In this document: positions 54,207-62,833 of the stretch, piece by piece
Numbering within the stretch: the first letter of the stretch is position 1
Layout: every line of letters begins with the position of its first letter
Notes under the pieces: generated by a model
The model's database searches: none
Told to the model about the DNA's origin: nothing
Seen by the model: the letters and a program-made list of their open reading frames with translations, nothing else
Assembly (NCBI GenBank): GCA_016709145.1
Contig: JADJEK010000010.1
Coordinates: 1-64,000, forward strand
Direction of reading: 5' to 3'
Source of the DNA: Planctomycetota bacterium
GTDB taxonomy: Bacteria > Planctomycetota > B15-G4 > JADJEK01
Length of the DNA stretch: 64,000 nucleotides
Position numbers and translations under genes: made by a program

Positions 54207-55567
54207 GGCGCCGACGGTGCTCCGATCGCGATCTTCGCCGCGGCGAAGATCGCTTGCGCCGTGGCGTCGACCGTGCCGGCGTCACGACCTTCGACCATGA
54301 CGCGCAGCAGGTTCTCGGTGCCCGAGTAGCGCACGAGCACGCGTCCCGACCCGGCCAGCGCCTTCTCCGCTGCGTCCATCGCGGAGACCACGGTCGGCAG
54401 TTCTGCCACCGGCGGCTTCGCGCGCACGCGCAGATTGAGCAGGACCTGCGGCACGGGCTTCAAGTCCGCGACGAGGTGCGCCAACGATCGCTTCGTGCGC
54501 GTGATCAGTTCGAACAACGACAGCGCGCAGACCAGCCCGTCACCGACGTAGCCGTGCTCCGCGCCGAAGATGACGTGGCCGGATGGTTCGCCGCCGAGCG
54601 CGAATTCCCGCTCGCGCAACAGCGCCGCGACGTGGCGGTCTCCGACCGGCGTGCGCGCCAACGCGATGCCCGCGTCCCGCAGCGCCAGTTCCAATCCGAA
54701 GTTGCTCATGACCGTGCCGACCACCGTCGCGCCGGGCAGCCGGCCGCGCACGTGACGATCGAGCCCGCAGGCGTAGAGCACCGAGTCGCCGTCGCGCACG
54801 ACGCCATCGTGCGAGGCGAAGATCGCCCGATCGCCGTCCCCGTCGAACGCGACACCGACGTGGGCGCCGTGCGCGAGGACGGCCTGCGCCATGCTCGCGG
54901 GATGCACCGCGCCACAGCCGGCGTTGATGTTGATGCCGTCGGGCTGGGCATGCAGCGCGATCACGTCGGCGCCGAGTCGATGCAGCAGTTGCGGCGCGAC
55001 CACGGCCGTCGCGCCATTGGCGGCGTCGACCACGATCTTGAGCCCGCGCAGCGAAAGTCCGGGAAAGCGCGCGAGCAGTTGCCCTTCGTAGAGACCGACG
55101 GCATCGGCGCAAGTCTCGATCACGCCGACGTCCGCGCCGATGCGTTCCGCGCCGCGCGGCGCGCTGCCGTCGATGAACGACTCGAGGCGCAGCTCGTCGG
55201 CTTCCGTCGCCTTCGAGCCATCGGCGTTCAAGACCTTGATGCCGTTGTCCTCGGCCGGGTTGTGCGACGCGGAGACCATCGCGCCGAACGCGGCGCGCAT
55301 CGGCTTCAGCAGCACCGCCAGCGCCGGAGTCGGGAGCACGCCGAGATCGAGCACGCTCGCGCCCTCGGACGCGATGCCGGCCGACAGCGCGGAGCGCAGC
55401 AGCGCCGACGACCGTCGTGGGTCCATCGCGATCGCGACGGCACCCGTCGACTCACGCGCGAGCACGCCGAGTCCGCGTCCGAGTGCGAGAACGCGTTCGG
55501 GGAGGAGCGTCCCACGGTTCGCGACGTCGCGAATGCCGTCGGTGCCGAAGTAGCGCGGCTTGTCCAT
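54203..55567 (-). CDS. glmM: Phosphoglucosamine mutase
   Basis: 454 residues. It converts glucosamine 6-phosphate to glucosamine 1-phosphate on the way to UDP-GlcNAc. Start MDKPRYFGTDGIRDVANRG, phosphoserine S101 in MVSASHNPAEDNGIK, Mg loop VAFDGDGDRAIF, sugar loop LGGEPSGHVIF and phosphate loop VRYSGTENLLRVMVEG are all intact. The open frame runs far upstream, but coding begins at the ATG at 55567. In many bacteria glmM follows cdaA and cdaR and the protein can restrain CdaA; the same order is present here with a 53-bp gap after cdaR. Confidence 0.97.
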   Translation of the reverse strand: MDKPRYFGTDGIRDVANRGTLLPERVLALGRGLGVLARESTGAVAIAMDPRRSSALLRSALSAGIASEGASVLDLGVLPTPALAVLLKPMRAAFGAMVSASHNPAEDNGIKVLNADGSKATEADELRLESFIDGSAPRGAERIGADVGVIETCADAVGLYEGQLLARFPGLSLRGLKIVVDAANGATAVVAPQLLHRLGADVIALHAQPDGININAGCGAVHPASMAQAVLAHGAHVGVAFDGDGDRAIFASHDGVVRDGDSVLYACGLDRHVRGRLPGATVVGTVMSNFGLELALRDAGIALARTPVGDRHVAALLREREFALGGEPSGHVIFGAEHGYVGDGLVCALSLFELITRTKRSLAHLVADLKPVPQVLLNLRVRAKPPVAELPTVVSAMDAAEKALAGSGRVLVRYSGTENLLRVMVEGRDAGTVDATAQAIFAAAKIAIGAPSAP

Positions 55568-55620
55568 CGTCGGTGTCGAGTCCTCGTCGTGCGGCGGAGT
55601 CGGGCTGATCCGGACGAGGA

Positions 55621-56739
55621 TCAACCGCCTCCACCGGAGATGTTCCAAACCACGTCGATCTCGGGCGGATCGATCGTGGACTCCGCGCCCTTCGGCAAGC
55701 CGTCGATGCGCACGCGCAACTTCTGTCCCGCGATGTTCTGCTGCATGTCGCCGACGTTCACGAACACGAACAGCCCCTTGCGCAGCGCCGCGTTGTCGCC
55801 GGACTTGAACCACTCGTCGGGGACGCGCAGGACCAGATCGACCGACTCGGGCGTGAGGCTCACCGCGCGCTCGGGGTCGACGCCTTCGCGCGCAGGCCCG
55901 GGCGGGATGAACGCGAACACGCGCACGTCCTTGAACGCCACTTCGCGGAAAGCTCGCTCGCGCTTGAACTGCAGGCGGACCGGATCGCCGTTGTTCACGC
56001 GCAGCAAGGGCGGTCGATGGAGTCGGTTGTCGGAGCCGAGGACCGCGACGCTGTTGCTCGGCAGCGTCTGCGCGTCGGCCGTGAACGACTGCAGCAATCG
56101 CTCGTCGATCGTCGGTCCGACTTTCAGTCGACGCGGATCCTCGCGGATGCGCGCGATGTCGGCGTCGGGGCCCGACACCGGCAGGATCGACGGAGTGAAT
56201 TCGACCTTGATCCCGGCGCCGAGCGACTCCGGCTCGAACAGCAAGTTGTCGCGCGTCAACGCGACGTCGACGCGTTCGCGCTTGGTCACGCGCAGTTGGA
56301 CGAACGGGCGGCCTTCGATCGAGATGTTCGGCAGTGCCTTCAACCGCGCGAACTTGAAGTCGCGCGCGACGTCGAGCGTGACCTCGCGGCGCGTCTCCTT
56401 GCCGAGCAGGTCGTCGGGCGCCATGTAGACACCGGACAGTCCGCCGTCGACGCGGCTCAGGTCCTCGCTGGTGCCCTTGAGTTCGAGATCGAACGACTTC
56501 GGTTCGAACTCCTCGACGGCGTAGGCGTCCGGGATGCGCACCGTCAGGCCGTCGGCGACGGTCGTCGTGTCGGACTGCGCGAGCACGCGCACGACGAGGA
56601 ACACCTTCTCCGTGCGCTGCACTTGACCGCCGAGCAGGAACCACAACACGAACGCGGAGACGAGCGCCGTCAGCGCGCGGCCCTTGTCCTGCCACAGTCC
56701 CACGCCGAACCCGACGATGCCGGACAACGGGCCGCTCAC
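55621..56739 (-). CDS. cdaR: CdaR/YbbR-domain regulator of diadenylate cyclase
   Basis: 372 residues. One N-terminal membrane helix (LTALVSAFVLWFLLGGQVQR) is followed by an extracytoplasmic region with YbbR-like beta units (FLVVRVLAQSDTTTVADGLT, DLELKGTSEDLSRVDGGLSG, RREVTLDVARDFKFARLKAL). CdaR binds and modulates the cyclase CdaA from the outer side of the membrane. Its start overlaps the cdaA stop by 4 bp. Identity rests on topology, weak YbbR signatures and the conserved cdaA-cdaR-glmM order. The last 150 residues, ending DVVWNISGGGG, match no family I know. Confidence 0.83.
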   Translation of the reverse strand: MSGPLSGIVGFGVGLWQDKGRALTALVSAFVLWFLLGGQVQRTEKVFLVVRVLAQSDTTTVADGLTVRIPDAYAVEEFEPKSFDLELKGTSEDLSRVDGGLSGVYMAPDDLLGKETRREVTLDVARDFKFARLKALPNISIEGRPFVQLRVTKRERVDVALTRDNLLFEPESLGAGIKVEFTPSILPVSGPDADIARIREDPRRLKVGPTIDERLLQSFTADAQTLPSNSVAVLGSDNRLHRPPLLRVNNGDPVRLQFKRERAFREVAFKDVRVFAFIPPGPAREGVDPERAVSLTPESVDLVLRVPDEWFKSGDNAALRKGLFVFVNVGDMQQNIAGQKLRVRIDGLPKGAESTIDPPEIDVVWNISGGGG

Positions 56740-57770
56740 GGGATGTCCTCCTGGTTCGGCTCGTCGCGCTTGGGTGCCGGTGCGGATCCGCCCGTGCCGA
56801 GCGGTCCGGTCGCCTTCTTGGCCGAGTCGCCGCCGCGGCCCGAGATCGACGGATCACTGCCGCGACCGGGGCGCGCCATCGGGCGGATCGGCTGGGTCTG
56901 GGTCAGATCCCGTTCGAAGTACACCGTCTGCGTGTCGGGGCGAGTGCGTCCGTGCGCACCGTGGACCGCCGACGACGAGCCAGCGCGTTCGCTCGATGCG
57001 GAGGGCAACTCGCCGCCGGACAACAACGTCGTCAGCGTCGCCTCGAGATCGCGCGCGTCGCGCTGCGCGCGGATCGCGCCGCGATGGACCACCGAGATGC
57101 GGCCGCTTTGTTCGGACACCACGACCACGATCGCGTCGGTCTCTTCGGTGAGCCCGATCGCGGCGCGGTGGCGTGTCCCGAACTCGGTCGGCAGGTCGGG
57201 GTTGTCCGACAGCGGCAGCGTGCAGCGCGCGGCGACGACGCGGTCGCCGCGGATGACGGCCGCGCCGTCGTGCAGCGGTGAGTTCGGATAGAAGATCGAC
57301 TCGAGCAGGTCCTGCGTGACCTCGGCGTTCAGCAGCGAGCCGCGCTCGACGATCTGCCCGAGACCGGTCGTGCGCTCGAGCACGATCAACGCGCCGATGC
57401 GGCGCCGCGACATGCGACCGGCGGCCTCCGCGATCGGCGTGATGCTCTGCGTCGCCTCGCGCGACCCGATCCATGCGAACGGCTTCTCGCCGAGGCGCGT
57501 CAACCCGCGCCGCACTTCGGGCTGGAAGATGATGATGAACGCCATGATGGCGACGGTGACCAAGTGCTCGATGAGGAAGTTCAGGCGCGAGAGCTGCACC
57601 GAGAACTGCCACTCGATCCACTTGCTGAGCAAGTAGAGGCCGAGGATGAACAGCGTCGCGCCCTTGAGGATGCCGAGGCCGCGCGTGCCCTTCAGGAAGC
57701 GCATGAGCGCATAGATCCCGATCCAGAAGATCAGGACCTCGAATGCGTCACGCCAGCCGAATGGGATCAT
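56736..57770 (-). CDS. cdaA: Membrane diadenylate cyclase CdaA
   Basis: 344 residues. It makes c-di-AMP from two ATP. Three N-terminal membrane helices (about 10-25, 35-50, 68-84) precede the DAC domain with SPLHDGAAVIRGDRVVAARC (DGA, 168-170) and FGTRHRAAIGLTEETDAIVV (RHR, 200-202), the ATP- and metal-binding motifs. A Ser/Gly/Pro-rich, unstructured tail of about 90 residues after residue 255 is longer than in Gram-positive CdaA. The start overlaps the folP end by 23 bp. c-di-AMP controls potassium, osmolytes and wall balance. Confidence 0.97.
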   Translation of the reverse strand: MIPFGWRDAFEVLIFWIGIYALMRFLKGTRGLGILKGATLFILGLYLLSKWIEWQFSVQLSRLNFLIEHLVTVAIMAFIIIFQPEVRRGLTRLGEKPFAWIGSREATQSITPIAEAAGRMSRRRIGALIVLERTTGLGQIVERGSLLNAEVTQDLLESIFYPNSPLHDGAAVIRGDRVVAARCTLPLSDNPDLPTEFGTRHRAAIGLTEETDAIVVVVSEQSGRISVVHRGAIRAQRDARDLEATLTTLLSGGELPSASSERAGSSSAVHGAHGRTRPDTQTVYFERDLTQTQPIRPMARPGRGSDPSISGRGGDSAKKATGPLGTGGSAPAPKRDEPNQEDIP

Positions 57771-58968
57771 CGATCGCGTCCAACACCTTCAACACGTCGA
57801 CCGCGTCGTCCACGTCGTGCACGCGCACGATGTGGACCCCGCGCTCGTGCGCGAGCGCCGTCGTCGCCGCGGTCGCCGCCCCGCGGCGGTCGGTCGACTT
57901 GCCCGTGACCCGACCGAGGAACGACTTGCGCGAGCAGCCGAGCAGCAGCGGACGGCCGAGCGACTTCAGCTCGCCCACGCGCGCGAGGAGTTCGAGGTTG
58001 TCCTCGGCGCGCTTGCCGAAGCCGATGCCCGGATCGAGCACGATCCGATCCTCGGCGATGCCGGCGCGCCGCGCTCGCTCCATGCGCGCGCGGAGATCGC
58101 TCACCACGTCCGCGACGACGTCATCGTAGCCAGCGACCTGTTGCATCGTGCGGGGCGTTCCTCGCATGTGATTGAGAACGACGAGGACCCGCCGCCGCGC
58201 GACCACTTCGGCCATCGCGGGGTCGCTCTCGAGGCCGGAGACGTCGTTCACCATCGCCGCACCGAGCTCGATCATCGCGTCGGCGACGTTCGCCTTCATG
58301 GTGTCGATCGAGAGCGGGATCTTCAGCCGCTGCACCAACGCCTTCACGACCGGGCCGATGCGACGGATCTCCTCGTCCGGACCGACCGGCGACGCGCCGG
58401 GCCGCGTCGATTCGGCGCCGACGTCGATGAGGTCCGCGCCGGCGCGTTCGAGTTCGAGCGCGTGCTCGATCGCCTTGTCGGGGTCGTGGAAGGCGCCGCC
58501 GTCCGAGAACGAATCGGGCGTGACGTTGACGATGCCCATGACTCTCGGCCGGCCGCCGAGCTCGAGCAGCCCGCCGCGCCACGGCAGGACGAAATGTTCG
58601 GTGAAGCGCGCTTTGACGCAGCGCGCGATGGCGTGGACCAGCCCCTGCAGCGGAGCCGGCAGCGGTTCGGCCGGCGGCGTGATCTCATCGATGCGTTCGA
58701 GCGTCTCGAAGCGGTCCAAGGCCGCCGCGATGCGCACGATGCCACGCGCACCGTCGCGTTCGTCGACGTAGAACCCGCGACCGCGCAGCAGTTGCGCGAG
58801 CGGCGGACGCATTTCGTTCGCCACGCCGACGCACTCGACGGCCACCGGGAGCAGCGCGCGCAGCGGATCGATCAGCGGCGAACGGATGCGACGGAAGCCC
58901 TCGAAGCCGCGGAACGTGCCCGCGATGACGCGTGGATTGTGGAGGACTTCGGCTTCGTGCGCGTTCAC
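57748..58968 (-). CDS. folP: Dihydropteroate synthase
   Basis: 406 residues, longer than the usual 280 because of an N-terminal domain of about 140 residues (NPRVIAGTFRGFEGFRRIRS, LRGRGFYVDERDGARGIVRI) seen in some dihydropteroate synthase relatives. The TIM-barrel core has GIVNVTPDSFSDGGAFHDPD, LIDVGAESTRPGASPVGPDE, IPLSIDTMKANVADAMIELG, MVNDVSGLE, VVLNHMRGTP and LLLGCSRKSFLGRVTGK, a complete active site. It joins p-aminobenzoate to the pterin in folate synthesis. GTG 58968 was chosen because the family-like region starts just after it. First gene of the eight-gene operon. Confidence 0.93.
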   Translation of the reverse strand: MNAHEAEVLHNPRVIAGTFRGFEGFRRIRSPLIDPLRALLPVAVECVGVANEMRPPLAQLLRGRGFYVDERDGARGIVRIAAALDRFETLERIDEITPPAEPLPAPLQGLVHAIARCVKARFTEHFVLPWRGGLLELGGRPRVMGIVNVTPDSFSDGGAFHDPDKAIEHALELERAGADLIDVGAESTRPGASPVGPDEEIRRIGPVVKALVQRLKIPLSIDTMKANVADAMIELGAAMVNDVSGLESDPAMAEVVARRRVLVVLNHMRGTPRTMQQVAGYDDVVADVVSDLRARMERARRAGIAEDRIVLDPGIGFGKRAEDNLELLARVGELKSLGRPLLLGCSRKSFLGRVTGKSTDRRGAATAATTALAHERGVHIVRVHDVDDAVDVLKVLDAIDDPIRLA

Positions 58969-58981
58969 GGTCGGTCCAGCG

Positions 58982-59069
58982 GGGGTTCTTGGGGCGCGGC
59001 GGGAGGAGCGCGGGGTTCTTGGAAGCGCGAGAGCCGCCCCCCGGCGCACCGTCCGGCCCCTTATACAAT
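58982..59069. promoter_or_regulatory. Divergent folP / DUF6687 promoter region with direct repeats
   Basis: Two copies of GGGGTTCTTGG stand about 29-30 bp apart (near 58983 and 59012), close to three helical turns, between folP and the opposite gene. TACAAT at 59064-59069, a good -10 match, ends 7 nt before the ATG at 59077, so that gene is probably read as a leaderless message. The repeats could bind a regulator of either side. Confidence 0.45.
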
Positions 59070-59076
59070 CCGCGCC

Positions 59077-60069
59077 ATGCGGTTTCGCTTCTTCGATCCA
59101 GCGCTGTCCTCCACACCCATGATCTCGGTCGACGGCCTCGCGCCGCTCGGACCGAACTTCAGCCATTGGCCCGGGAACCGGACGCCGCCGGCGCTTCGGC
59201 ACGACCTCTCGACCGGGATCGTGCTGCGCTGGGCGAAACTGTCGCCCGCGGAACGTGCCCGCTCCCTCGACGGGCTCGACGTCGTCACGAACAACCACGT
59301 CGACACCGACGGGATCTTGAGCGTGTTCACGATGCTGCATCCCGAGCACGCGCTCGAGCACGCACCGTTGTTGCTCGAAGCCGCGGGTTGCGGCGACTTC
59401 CAGACCTTCACGACCGCCGCCGGACTCGCGATCGAGTTGACGTTGACCGCCCTGCTCGATTCGCCGCAAGTCCAGGACCTCGAAGGCGTGGCGAAGCGCC
59501 AGATGCAGTACGAGCTCGCGCTGGAGCTCGTGCCGACCTTGTTGACCGACCCGTTCGCGCGACGCGACCTGATCGCCGCCGAGTTCGACCGCATCCGAGC
59601 CGACGTCGACACCGCGCGCTCGGACGCCGTCCGTATCCATTCGATCGCCGCACTCGACCTCGCCGTGATCGACGCGCCCCGGGAATTGGATCGCGTCGCG
59701 TTCAACACCGCCGCAGGCGACCATTCGCGCGTGCTCACGCTCGTTCCGCACGGGCGCGGCCACTTGGTGCGCTGCTGGCAGCGCGTCGAGAGTTGGTTCG
59801 ACCTCGCGTCCCGCGTGGTCTTGCCGCGCGTCGACCTGCGCACGCTGGCCACGCGACTCGAAGCCCTCGAGGCCCCGGAGGCCGAAGCCCATTGGCACGC
59901 GCATCCGGCCGACGAACCCGTGCCGGAATGTTGGTTCGGTGAGATCGGCGACGGCCCTTCGTTCGGACCGACGGTTTCGGGCGCACTCAGCGTGAGTCGG
60001 CTCGCGCGGCGCTTGATCGTCCGAGCGGTCGAAGAGCAGTACGAATCGGCCTCCACGAGAACGCGCTGA
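59077..60069 (+). CDS. DUF6687-family protein
   Basis: 330 residues. The start MRFRFFDPALSSTPMISVDG, then LSHWPG-type FSHWPGNRTPPALRHDLST, DVVTNNHVDTDGILSVFTML and AAGCGDFQTFTT match the DUF6687 family as I remember it. The NNHVDTDG motif recalls the metal-binding DxDG of DHH phosphoesterases, but relation to that fold is only a guess. No signal peptide or membrane helix, so cytoplasmic. No function is known. Divergent from the c-di-AMP/folate operon. Confidence 0.75.
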   Translation: MRFRFFDPALSSTPMISVDGLAPLGPNFSHWPGNRTPPALRHDLSTGIVLRWAKLSPAERARSLDGLDVVTNNHVDTDGILSVFTMLHPEHALEHAPLLLEAAGCGDFQTFTTAAGLAIELTLTALLDSPQVQDLEGVAKRQMQYELALELVPTLLTDPFARRDLIAAEFDRIRADVDTARSDAVRIHSIAALDLAVIDAPRELDRVAFNTAAGDHSRVLTLVPHGRGHLVRCWQRVESWFDLASRVVLPRVDLRTLATRLEALEAPEAEAHWHAHPADEPVPECWFGEIGDGPSFGPTVSGALSVSRLARRLIVRAVEEQYESASTRTR

Positions 60070-60202
60070 TCGGATCGAGCCGAGCACTCGCCGAACTTGG
60101 ACTCCCCGCGGGAGCGTTCTCTCGATACCATCGCGCGCCCTCGGGACGATGACCGCCGCGGCGCCTCGACCGCGTCACGATTCCCGGGGCCTCGGGGGAT
60201 CC

Positions 60203-62092
60203 ATGGGACCGTCGCTCTGCCTTGCCCTCGCGCTCTGCCTACCGCAGTCGGGTGCTTCGCCGTGGACGATCGAATCGCGGCCGGCGCAGCAGGAGAAGTC
60301 GCTGCGCAACGAAGCCGGTCGCGACGCGGCCAAACTCTCGGCCCACGCCGCTTGGTGTCTCGAGCACGGCTTGTACGCAGCGGCCGCGGAGGCACTGGAG
60401 GACGTCCAGCCGTTGACTCCGGAAGCGGCGAAGCTGCTCGGACTCACCGACGCGACCAACCTCGAGTCCGTCGCGGAGGCCGCACGCTTCACGCCGACGC
60501 CGAGCTGGACCGTACCAGCGCTGAACGTGCCGAAGGACAAGGCCAGGGCCGACGTCGTGCGCAGTCGCATGCTGCCGATCCGCAAGGCGATCCAGTCGAC
60601 GTATTTCGACCTCTGGAGCGACCTCACCGACGCCGAGCTGAAACCGTATTCCCTCGAATTGAATGGCTACTACCGCGCGTTCAAGAACCAGTTCTCGGCG
60701 TACGAACCCCGCCCGATCGACGTCTTGCTGTTCGCGAACCGCAGCGACTTCCTGCTCGATTACGCATTGACCACGGGTTGGACGGCCGAGCACACGCTGG
60801 GTTATTACCGGCCGGACCTACAGCGGCTCGTCTTCTATCACGACGCCCGCAACCGCTCGGAAGTGTTCGAGACCGCGCGCCACGAGTGCACGCACCTGTT
60901 GATCGATTTGTCGTTCCATCGTGCGCCGTTGCCGCGTTGGTTCCACGAAGGCGTCGCGTGCTACCTCGGTGGCGGCGGGCTCGACGCGGCCGATCCGTAC
61001 ACCGCAGGCTTGGTCGCGTCCCTGAAGCGCGATCTCGGTCCCAAGAAGACCGTCTCGCTCACGAAGCTGTTCGCCACCCCGAGCGAGAAGTTCACGTACC
61101 GCGAGTACGCGGTGTCGTGGGGCGTCATCTACTTCCTCAACGCCGGGCGCTACCAATCGAGCTACCCGGAGTTCCTGAAGGAGCTGCGCGAGCGCTGTAC
61201 GGCCGCGAAGGACTTGTCGCCCGCGGCCGCGATGGAACTCGTGACCGAAGTCTTCCGCGAGACGATCACGATCGACTTCACGAAATTCGAGGACGAGTTC
61301 GGCCGCTACTTCCGCGACGCCTTCCGTTTCGACAAGCCGGCTCAACTCGTCGATCTCACGATGGCGTGCCTCGATCGCTCGACCGACGTCTCCGCCGAAG
61401 TGGAGCGCGACGAGTACCGCGAGATCGCACGGCGTGCGCTGGCCGTGGTCCCCGACGACCTGAGTCCGGAACTGCTCGCGAAGCGACACCTCACCCACGC
61501 GCGTGCCGCGGCGTTGGCCGCGCAAGCGCAGGATCTCCGCGCCGACTCCGCGGTCTTCGCGTTGCGCGAAGTCCTCGAGCATCTGCAGGCCGCGCCGAAA
61601 CTCGCCGACGAGTCGAAGCGTGCCGCCGTCGTACGCGAAGCCCTGTCCGCGCTGCGTCCGGTCGCGCGCTCCTCACCTCAACGCGGAGTGGCATACGACC
61701 TGCGCGAAGCACTCGTCGATCGTGCCGAAGCGGACCCCCAACGAGCACCGCTGTTGAAAGCGCTCACGGTCGTGGTCGACGGCCTCCAAGAGCACGCGTT
61801 CTCGAAGCTTGCCGCGGCATTGAACACCGACCCCCTCGACGTGAACGCGGCCGAGCAGTGGGTATGGCTCGCACTCGAATCGTGCCCAGCACGCCTCGCC
61901 GACGTCGTCCCCACGCTGATCCTCCTGAACACCGCCGACCCGAGTGACCGCCATCGTGCACTGCTCGGCGTCGCGTACATCGGATTGGGCAAGCGCGAAG
62001 TAGGAAAACGGTGGGTCGAGGAAGGGCAGTGGTTGACGGCCGGGCCGAACATGATGCAGCCGTATCTTGATTTTGCGGGGATTCAGAGGTGA
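60203..62092 (+). CDS. Secreted DUF1570-type zincin with intact HExxH
   Basis: 629 residues from the ATG at 60203 (GGGGGA just upstream), with a short signal peptide (MGPSLCLALALCLPQSGA). Residues about 40-85 look like one TPR unit. The DUF1570-like gluzincin domain has ETARHECTHLLIDLSFH (HECTH at about 227-231, zinc His and Glu present) and LPRWFHEGVACYLGGGG as its second motif, where the Glu would be the third ligand. The last 200 residues are helical TPR-like. Predicted to be an active extracytoplasmic metallopeptidase; the substrate is unknown. One of four such proteins in the window. Confidence 0.8.
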   Translation: MGPSLCLALALCLPQSGASPWTIESRPAQQEKSLRNEAGRDAAKLSAHAAWCLEHGLYAAAAEALEDVQPLTPEAAKLLGLTDATNLESVAEAARFTPTPSWTVPALNVPKDKARADVVRSRMLPIRKAIQSTYFDLWSDLTDAELKPYSLELNGYYRAFKNQFSAYEPRPIDVLLFANRSDFLLDYALTTGWTAEHTLGYYRPDLQRLVFYHDARNRSEVFETARHECTHLLIDLSFHRAPLPRWFHEGVACYLGGGGLDAADPYTAGLVASLKRDLGPKKTVSLTKLFATPSEKFTYREYAVSWGVIYFLNAGRYQSSYPEFLKELRERCTAAKDLSPAAAMELVTEVFRETITIDFTKFEDEFGRYFRDAFRFDKPAQLVDLTMACLDRSTDVSAEVERDEYREIARRALAVVPDDLSPELLAKRHLTHARAAALAAQAQDLRADSAVFALREVLEHLQAAPKLADESKRAAVVREALSALRPVARSSPQRGVAYDLREALVDRAEADPQRAPLLKALTVVVDGLQEHAFSKLAAALNTDPLDVNAAEQWVWLALESCPARLADVVPTLILLNTADPSDRHRALLGVAYIGLGKREVGKRWVEEGQWLTAGPNMMQPYLDFAGIQR

Positions 62093-62130
62093 GGGGAGGG
62101 AGGGAATGGGACCTACCGCGCTGGTTTGAA

Positions 62131-62200
62131 CGGGACTGCGCGGGACTTCACGGGACTGCACGGGACTGCGCGGGACTGCGCGGGATTGAACGGGATTGGA
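62131..62200. repeat. Seven tandem 10-bp repeats
   Basis: Seven consecutive units of exactly 10 bp, consensus CGGGACTGCG with drift to CGGGATTGAA/GA at the right end, and a partial CGGG after. The unit length is close to one DNA turn. It starts 38 bp after the zincin stop codon. Confidence 0.9.
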
Positions 62201-62321
62201 CGGGGGCGCTTCGCTTTTCGTACCGCGAGCGGAGCTCGCGTCATTGGGTGCACCGAGAACCGTCACCATTCCCCCGGTTTCAGGCCGCCCGCTCGTCAGC
62301 CAGAGACCACTCCGTCGCCAC

Positions 62322-62513
62322 GGGACGTCGTGACCTGCTCTCGCTGCGGCGGACCACTTGCCCGCCGCGACTGTGGCGATCCGCTGTACAGCTCCCATCA
62401 GTCACGCGCCCGGATCCGAATGGACAGGGATCGTCATTCGCGAACGGAGCAAGCCACCTCCGCGCCCTTGTGACAAGGCGGTCCGCCGCTGCGAGAGCAG
62501 GTCACGACGTCCC
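62322..62513. repeat. 192-bp block bounded by 34-bp inverted repeats
   Basis: 62322-62355 and 62480-62513 are reverse complements over 34 bp with one mismatch, around a 124-bp centre that is not symmetrical. No target-site duplication was found at its ends. It looks like a small non-coding transposable element or a large hairpin. Confidence 0.8.
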
Positions 62514-62668
62514 TTCGCGTGAAGTCCCCCGAGCGGCCCAAGGGCGGATGGGATCCCCAAGGGAAGGTCAGCTCGCTTGTAGGGCCTTCCCTCCGCCTTC
62601 GGCGTCAAGCGAAGCGCCCCCGGCCTGGCCTACGGAGGCGGAGCCTCCGTATCACGCCCGAAGGGCCC

Positions 62669-62833
62669 TAAGTCGGAGTCCACGATTCTGTGATGCCGCG
62701 AGGCCAGCGAGAAGTGCGCAGGCGAGGAGGATCGTCGCGGCGACTTAATGGAAAGAGTCGCGGAGTCGATCCGACGAAGCACGCGCGCTTCGTAGCCGGC
62801 CGCAGCCATGACAGAATCGTGGACTCCGATTTA
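62669..62833. repeat. 165-bp block bounded by 26-bp inverted repeats
   Basis: 62669-62694 and 62808-62833 are reverse complements over 26 bp with two mismatches, around a 113-bp centre. The right end stands 3 bp from the stop codon of the cysteine-rich gene. Its size and ends fit a MITE-like element; as RNA it could also form a long-loop terminator for that gene. Confidence 0.78.

Noticed and set aside
62131..62200. CRISPR or iteron-type replication origin
   Set aside because: Ten-base units without spacers, no replication initiator, DnaA box cluster or AT-rich melting region nearby.
62089..62748. 219-codon open frame across the repeat-rich gap
   Set aside because: Its repeated ARD/GLHGT peptide is only the 10-bp DNA repeat translated, and it crosses both inverted repeats.
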